DNA from: Cyclobacteriaceae bacterium
GTDB taxonomy: Bacteria; Bacteroidota; Bacteroidia; Cytophagales; Cyclobacteriaceae
Direction: 5' to 3'
DNA: 64,000 nt
Assembly: GCA_016787725.1 (NCBI GenBank)
Contig: JAEUTZ010000015.1
Coordinates: forward strand, 124,001-188,000
The notes beneath the pieces were generated by a model. It saw only the letters and a list, made by a program, of their open reading frames with translations, did no database searches and had not been told where the DNA came from. The position numbers and the translations under genes are program-made. Below are positions 59,533 through 64,000 of the stretch, piece after piece (positions within the stretch are counted from its first letter, which is position 1; every line of letters starts with the position of its first letter).

Positions 59533-62500
59533 CTAAAAACCATCGTCCTCTTCCTTCTTCTTTTCCTTCTTCTTGGTTTCAGTGTTTCCGGAAGAAAGAT
59601 CATAAGGCGCCTCCAGTCTGTAATAAATCTGCCGGAATCGATTGATCCAGGCAAGGGTTTCGTCATCCGTACCGGGTATAAAGACGAGCTCTCCAAGTTT
59701 CGCCTTGCTGGCATTGGTTTTCTTGGTAACAACGTCATTGATGGCCGGTATTGATGAATGCACCATTAACCGGTTATCTTCCATGCCAAAATAAAACCAG
59801 GCTTCGGGTGAAGCTTTGATGAAGAGATGGAATACTGGTGCGCCATCCTCATTTTTCCGAATCTCCATAAATCCCTCAAAAGCGCCATTAATATCAGTGC
59901 GTCCTATATGACTAATGCCCAGCAATCCCTCGCTGTAAAAAGATTTATTTTCCTGCGACCATTTTAAATCCGCATTGGAAATGACTATCGGCTTTTGCAA
60001 CCCCTGCACCGTGGCCAAGGAAACATAACTTTGCAGTGACCGTTGCTCATAATCCTTTACCACTCGCTCTCCAACGATATCAGCAATTTTATACAACAAG
60101 TCGGTTGGGTCGCCCAGCCCGTCCTCTTCCACACCCTCATTCTGAATAACATTTAAAATAGTGGTGGCCATGAGTTGAAATACCGTAGGCGGCAGATTCA
60201 TATCCGCCATCACAAACGAGTTCATCTTAATCTCATCGGTCTCCAGATTGCCCGACCCCAACGCGGATGCCGTTAGGTTAAAGTCTTTGCTCCCTTTAAA
60301 AAAACTTACCGGCCCTTCAAATCGCACTTCTTGTTTGTCTTCATTGTACGCAAAAACTTTTCCCGAGAGTTTTTCGCCAGCCGACTTCGCCCGGTCTTCA
60401 ATCCTGAACTCTTTCGTTGTCTCATCGTAGAAAAGCGAGCCGGAAGGCAAGAAAAAGTCATCATCGCTGGGATCTTTTTTATCAAACACAAACGTGATAT
60501 ACAGACTATTGTCTTCCGCAAAATGCAGGCCGGCATCCGGTTTTCTACCTTCCTCTGTAACGGCATTGGTAAAGTCCAGGTAAATTTCCTTCTCATCCCC
60601 ACTTTGCGTGTACAACAACCAGGTGTTGTAGTCCTTGATTTTTTTTAGATCCATCTTCACGAACCCCTTCAATTGCAAGGCGGGTTTGGTCGCATACATG
60701 GTCATGTCTCCCTTATAAAAAATTCGGGGGGCTACCCGGATATTGGCAAGATCCGATACCGTTCCGTTTCCTACGGTTTGCAGGGAGGGGCCGGTTCCGC
60801 GTTGTCTTTTGTTTCGGGTCTCTTCCGTGATCGGTTCCAGGTGGAAGTCCGTCATTTTAATGGCAAACGTATCATTCACGGCATTAATGTACTGATAGGT
60901 AGCATAGCCGGTAAATTCCTTCCGCGAAACAATGTCCACCACGCCATCCGTCAGAATGTGATACCCATTCAGGGTATCCAATACAATGGTGGTGTTTTTA
61001 AGTTGACCGATTTTTGCATTCTCCAAAATCAATACCTCATTGTTTTCCGGAGTGATCTTGGCATCGGCAACGATGATGTACGGAATGCCGCTAACCTTCA
61101 ATTGCTGGGTTTTGATGTCATACTCCGCCTTCTCAGCATTAAAACTTAGCGAATCCAACTCTTTGCGGGTTGTATAGAAATAGGAATCCTCCAGCGGATC
61201 ATCCGGGGCTTTGCTCATTACGATCTTTTGGGTATTCAAATCCCACCGTGCTTCCGGAATGGACGTTTTGAATTGTGCGTAAGGAAAATCAATTGCCGCT
61301 TCACCCTCCACTTCGGGGCTGATGGTGGCTATATTTTTATCCAGATTGAAATTCAACTTAACATCGCTACCGGCCAATGCCGGTTTATCCGGATTTCCGG
61401 TCTTCACTTCAAAGCGCGCGTGCCGGGCTCCAAACTCTTTGGCGGAAAAATTCAGCTCTTTGGATCTTACTTCAGAACCCCGGGTGCTGAGTCGGCCGTC
61501 ACCTGCCACTCCGGTTTTTGAAACAATTAACTTACCATCCAGGGTTGCCGTAGTCTGGTAAAGACTGAATGGCTCCTTCAGATTCCTGATATTCATCTTG
61601 TCCCGCTTGGGTAGCCAGTTCAACTGATAATCGGTAAGTTTTACTTGCGGAAAATAAACGGCACCAAATTGCTTCTCATTTATTTCCCCAGTAGCACCAC
61701 GACCCACTACCGAATCGGGATAGAACACAAAATCTTTGGACTCCACCGTTGCGGCCAGATAATCGATTCTCCCAACCGCCCGGATCCCCGCGTTATCAAG
61801 CGACATCCCGCCATAGAGTTTCCCATCGCCCTGATACAAGGAATACCCGTTGGTTGGCACTGCGTGCGTAAATCCCAATGATTTATCAGGCATGGTATGC
61901 AATTTTTCCTTGAACGAGGGAAACATCCCGCTCGAAACGAAAGTCCCGTCAAAATTGATAGACCCTGGATCCGCATCATTCAAACTATCCAGCTTAAAAG
62001 GGGGCACGACAAAAAATACGGAACGGTCATAAGCGCCATTCAGTACCTCGCTACGATCGAAATAAATTACACCTCCGGCAGTGGCATCAAGACGTGGGTA
62101 GTTTGGATATTTAATTTTGCCAGACTTATTATCAGGCCGATTGATGAACAGCGTTCCTGATGTCTTGCCTGCCGAGGCTTGCAATCCCCCGGCCGCCTGC
62201 GCGGTGGAATCAGCCCCCACCATGGCATTGTTCACTCTTCTTCGGGTTCCATTCTTTTCCGTAACATAAAACCGGATTGAGTCGATGTGATTCATGTTAA
62301 TGAAAAAACTATCGTACTTCAGGGTGAAGTCGCGACCTGTGATTTCAAAATTACCGGCATTAATTGTTCCATTAAACTTAATATCCCTGTTTTGCAGGAA
62401 CGTAATCCGGCTACTGTCTGGTTTAATCACCACATTGAGCGAATCACTAACGTTGAATTCTTCTACACCATAGACATTCATGCGGCCTTCCGAAAAACTG

Positions 62501-63999
62501 ACAAAGGCATTGGCAATGGTGTCCGTCAAAGAATGGATCTTCATGTTATCGTAATCAGAGTTTCCTTTGGCGGCCTCCAAAAAATTCAACGACTTCTCTT
62601 TAACATGAATACGACCCGAGCGGGCATCGTAGTCAATCATCCCTTTTTGAGAAAGGAAGTCAGCCGCCATGCGAACTTGCTCCAGGCTGCGCTGCCCCTC
62701 CACGACTAAATCAAATACGTAAAAATCGTTGCTGCCAATTTCATTGGCATAATTCACCATCAACGCCAAAGGATGAAAATTGAACCCCTGTCCCCGCAGT
62801 TCCCGATACCCTTCCGGATCGTAAAAATCGTTTGACTCAATTACCATGGGGGAAACTTTTCCACTGCCATGCACCGAAAGTTTCATGCTATCCGATTTTA
62901 AATCCCAGTCAATGCGGTCTGCTGTAAACTCAATATCGAAGTAAGAGGAAGAGAAAGGTGCCTTTCGCAGCTGGCTTTTCTCCTTGTTAAGAATCATTTT
63001 CTGATTTCGGTAATCGTACCGCATTTCCATGGCCGGATGTACAATGGAATCATTTTGCTGATAAATGGAGATGCGAGCCCGCGAAGAAACGATTATGGAA
63101 TCTTTAAAACCGAAGGATTCCGCTATCGCTTTAAACCGCTTATCAGTTTCACCACTAATCTCAATCATTGCCTGACTGCCGTTAGCGGAGTTACTGTTTA
63201 ACATACGGCCTTGAAGGCCCAGGCCACCCGTATATTTCAATCGGTCATCGCCAAGGCCTAAAAGATTAATGTTGGTCTCATACGATCGGAACCGTGGATA
63301 AATGGCCGCTTCCGGGGTTTTATGATTAATGCTTCGGAATTCGAAAATGCCCGGCACCAACCCCGACACCTTTCCGATATAACGAAGCTTGCCTTGCTCC
63401 GCCTTGATATAAGGCTGTGTGGTTTTAAAATTGTATTTATTGAAATCATAATACACGGAATCCGCAGATAACCCTGTGTTCGACCAATCAAAGCGGCCAC
63501 CTTCACCAACAAAAAGTTTATCACGCAAAGAAAAAGTCCCCTTTGTGTTTTTCAGAAATACTGAATCATAAGGGGTCTTAAAATGCAACGTTGCTTTATC
63601 AAATTTTAATACAGGTCCGAATAGTTCCGGTTGGAAAATAGGTTGTTGCCACATCGGTGCATTATACATGGATGTATCAACAGGCTGCTCCTCGTAGGAA
63701 ACCTGAACCGTGTCGGGAATAATTACGGGTTCCAGGTAGTCAAACTGATACGAATCATCCAATACCTGAAGTTGAAAAGCCGGCACAAACTGAAGGGAGT
63801 GGTGTTCAAAAAAATCACGGCTCTGCTGAAGAAAATAATTGACTTGGGTAACATTTTCTTTTTCAATGACTTTGCCGGCCACCGATAAAAAACTAGTTAT
63901 CCGGGAAGGATCTGCATTTTCGATGGTAACGGCCGCGGCTATGGCCCCATAATAATTCACCAGATGCGGCCGCACTTTATAACTCTTTTTTTTCATCAT
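59533..63999 (-). CDS. Very large protein of unknown function, N-terminal part outside window
   Basis: At least 1488 residues; the frame is open to the right edge, where two ATGs sit at 63999 and 63996. The first residues (MMKKKSYKVRPHLVNYYGAI) do not look like a signal peptide, so the true start probably lies beyond the edge. Most of the protein is a regular array of short strands with VYFPQVKLTDY-, GTFSLRDKLFVGEGG- and VYYDFNKYNFKTTQ-like repeats, suggesting a very long beta structure, possibly of the OstA/LptD-like or AsmA-like envelope type, but this is not shown. The C-terminal tail is Lys/Glu-rich (TETKKKEKKKEEDDGF). Function unknown. Confidence 0.8.
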   Translation of the reverse strand: MMKKKSYKVRPHLVNYYGAIAAAVTIENADPSRITSFLSVAGKVIEKENVTQVNYFLQQSRDFFEHHSLQFVPAFQLQVLDDSYQFDYLEPVIIPDTVQVSYEEQPVDTSMYNAPMWQQPIFQPELFGPVLKFDKATLHFKTPYDSVFLKNTKGTFSLRDKLFVGEGGRFDWSNTGLSADSVYYDFNKYNFKTTQPYIKAEQGKLRYIGKVSGLVPGIFEFRSINHKTPEAAIYPRFRSYETNINLLGLGDDRLKYTGGLGLQGRMLNSNSANGSQAMIEISGETDKRFKAIAESFGFKDSIIVSSRARISIYQQNDSIVHPAMEMRYDYRNQKMILNKEKSQLRKAPFSSSYFDIEFTADRIDWDLKSDSMKLSVHGSGKVSPMVIESNDFYDPEGYRELRGQGFNFHPLALMVNYANEIGSNDFYVFDLVVEGQRSLEQVRMAADFLSQKGMIDYDARSGRIHVKEKSLNFLEAAKGNSDYDNMKIHSLTDTIANAFVSFSEGRMNVYGVEEFNVSDSLNVVIKPDSSRITFLQNRDIKFNGTINAGNFEITGRDFTLKYDSFFINMNHIDSIRFYVTEKNGTRRRVNNAMVGADSTAQAAGGLQASAGKTSGTLFINRPDNKSGKIKYPNYPRLDATAGGVIYFDRSEVLNGAYDRSVFFVVPPFKLDSLNDADPGSINFDGTFVSSGMFPSFKEKLHTMPDKSLGFTHAVPTNGYSLYQGDGKLYGGMSLDNAGIRAVGRIDYLAATVESKDFVFYPDSVVGRGATGEINEKQFGAVYFPQVKLTDYQLNWLPKRDKMNIRNLKEPFSLYQTTATLDGKLIVSKTGVAGDGRLSTRGSEVRSKELNFSAKEFGARHARFEVKTGNPDKPALAGSDVKLNFNLDKNIATISPEVEGEAAIDFPYAQFKTSIPEARWDLNTQKIVMSKAPDDPLEDSYFYTTRKELDSLSFNAEKAEYDIKTQQLKVSGIPYIIVADAKITPENNEVLILENAKIGQLKNTTIVLDTLNGYHILTDGVVDIVSRKEFTGYATYQYINAVNDTFAIKMTDFHLEPITEETRNKRQRGTGPSLQTVGNGTVSDLANIRVAPRIFYKGDMTMYATKPALQLKGFVKMDLKKIKDYNTWLLYTQSGDEKEIYLDFTNAVTEEGRKPDAGLHFAEDNSLYITFVFDKKDPSDDDFFLPSGSLFYDETTKEFRIEDRAKSAGEKLSGKVFAYNEDKQEVRFEGPVSFFKGSKDFNLTASALGSGNLETDEIKMNSFVMADMNLPPTVFQLMATTILNVIQNEGVEEDGLGDPTDLLYKIADIVGERVVKDYEQRSLQSYVSLATVQGLQKPIVISNADLKWSQENKSFYSEGLLGISHIGRTDINGAFEGFMEIRKNEDGAPVFHLFIKASPEAWFYFGMEDNRLMVHSSIPAINDVVTKKTNASKAKLGELVFIPGTDDETLAWINRFRQIYYRLEAPYDLSSGNTETKKKEKKKEEDDGF

Positions 64000-64000
64000 T

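Noticed and set aside
1-64000. CRISPR arrays, insertion sequences, integrases, attachment sites
   Set aside because: No direct-repeat arrays, transposase-like frames or terminal inverted repeats were seen.

Overview
The window looks like chromosomal DNA of a Bacteroidota bacterium, most likely of the order Cytophagales. The evidence is (i) many promoters of the Bacteroidota type (TAnnTTTG, sometimes with TTG about 19-20 bp upstream) and few Shine-Dalgarno sequences; (ii) Bacteroidota-type gene forms: a long NusB with an N-terminal extension, a dihydroorotase with DDQVH at the metal site, DUF4293, DUF1573 and an exonuclease/GIY-YIG fusion; (iii) the neighbourhood nusB / ytxH / DUF1573 / yajC / YbbR / coaE. 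The genus cannot be fixed from this sequence. Genes are packed tightly and no stretch above about 280 bp lacks a gene. I see no insertion sequence, prophage, CRISPR array, rRNA or plasmid function.

Layout. 1-3.8 kb: 3' end of rho, an RhlE-type helicase, dihydroorotase, tRNA-His and a small unknown gene. 3.8-8.2 kb: a membrane protein with a zinc ribbon, dxs, scpA and a divergent peptide-deformylase-like gene. 8.2-13.8 kb: a complete tripartite RND efflux operon (adaptor, pump, TolC). 13.9-18.1 kb: the coaE-YbbR-yajC-DUF1573-ytxH-nusB group. 18.2-25.3 kb: leucine-type dehydrogenase, two ABC exporter half-transporters on opposite strands enclosing two paralogous outer-membrane proteins, and truA. 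25.3-30.6 kb: thiolase, DUF4293 protein, thiol peroxidase, amidohydrolase, hydroxypyruvate-isomerase-like protein and an SDR protein. 30.6-36.8 kb: an Asp-ladder beta-solenoid protein, two tandem LpxL-like acyltransferases, purine nucleoside phosphorylase, a creatininase-family protein, a lytic transglycosylase and a LOG-family protein. 36.8-40.2 kb: a GH130-like lipoprotein, a TIGR01777 epimerase and two unknown envelope proteins.

40.2-45 kb holds a TonB-dependent receptor and a probable surface lipoprotein. 45-47 kb is a short arsenic-resistance operon (ArsC-like, ACR3) preceded by two near-identical palindromes but with no arsR. 47-51.3 kb holds MoxR, SemiSWEET, the exonuclease/GIY-YIG fusion, a small four-helix membrane protein and an MscS channel. 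51.4-56.9 kb is a same-strand run: an S9 peptidase, a thioredoxin-fold-like protein, a membrane protein, a PrsW intramembrane protease, a BLUF blue-light receptor and a TMEM175-type potassium channel. The last three are separated by 4 bp and 1 bp. 56.9-64 kb: an M14 carboxypeptidase and a very large unknown protein that runs off the right edge.

Most of the window is housekeeping and envelope functions. The most interesting items are the PrsW-BLUF-TMEM175 cluster (possible light-controlled ion flux), the probable split heterodimeric ABC exporter, the 18-19-residue Asp-ladder protein, and the regulator-less arsenic operon with duplicated operators.
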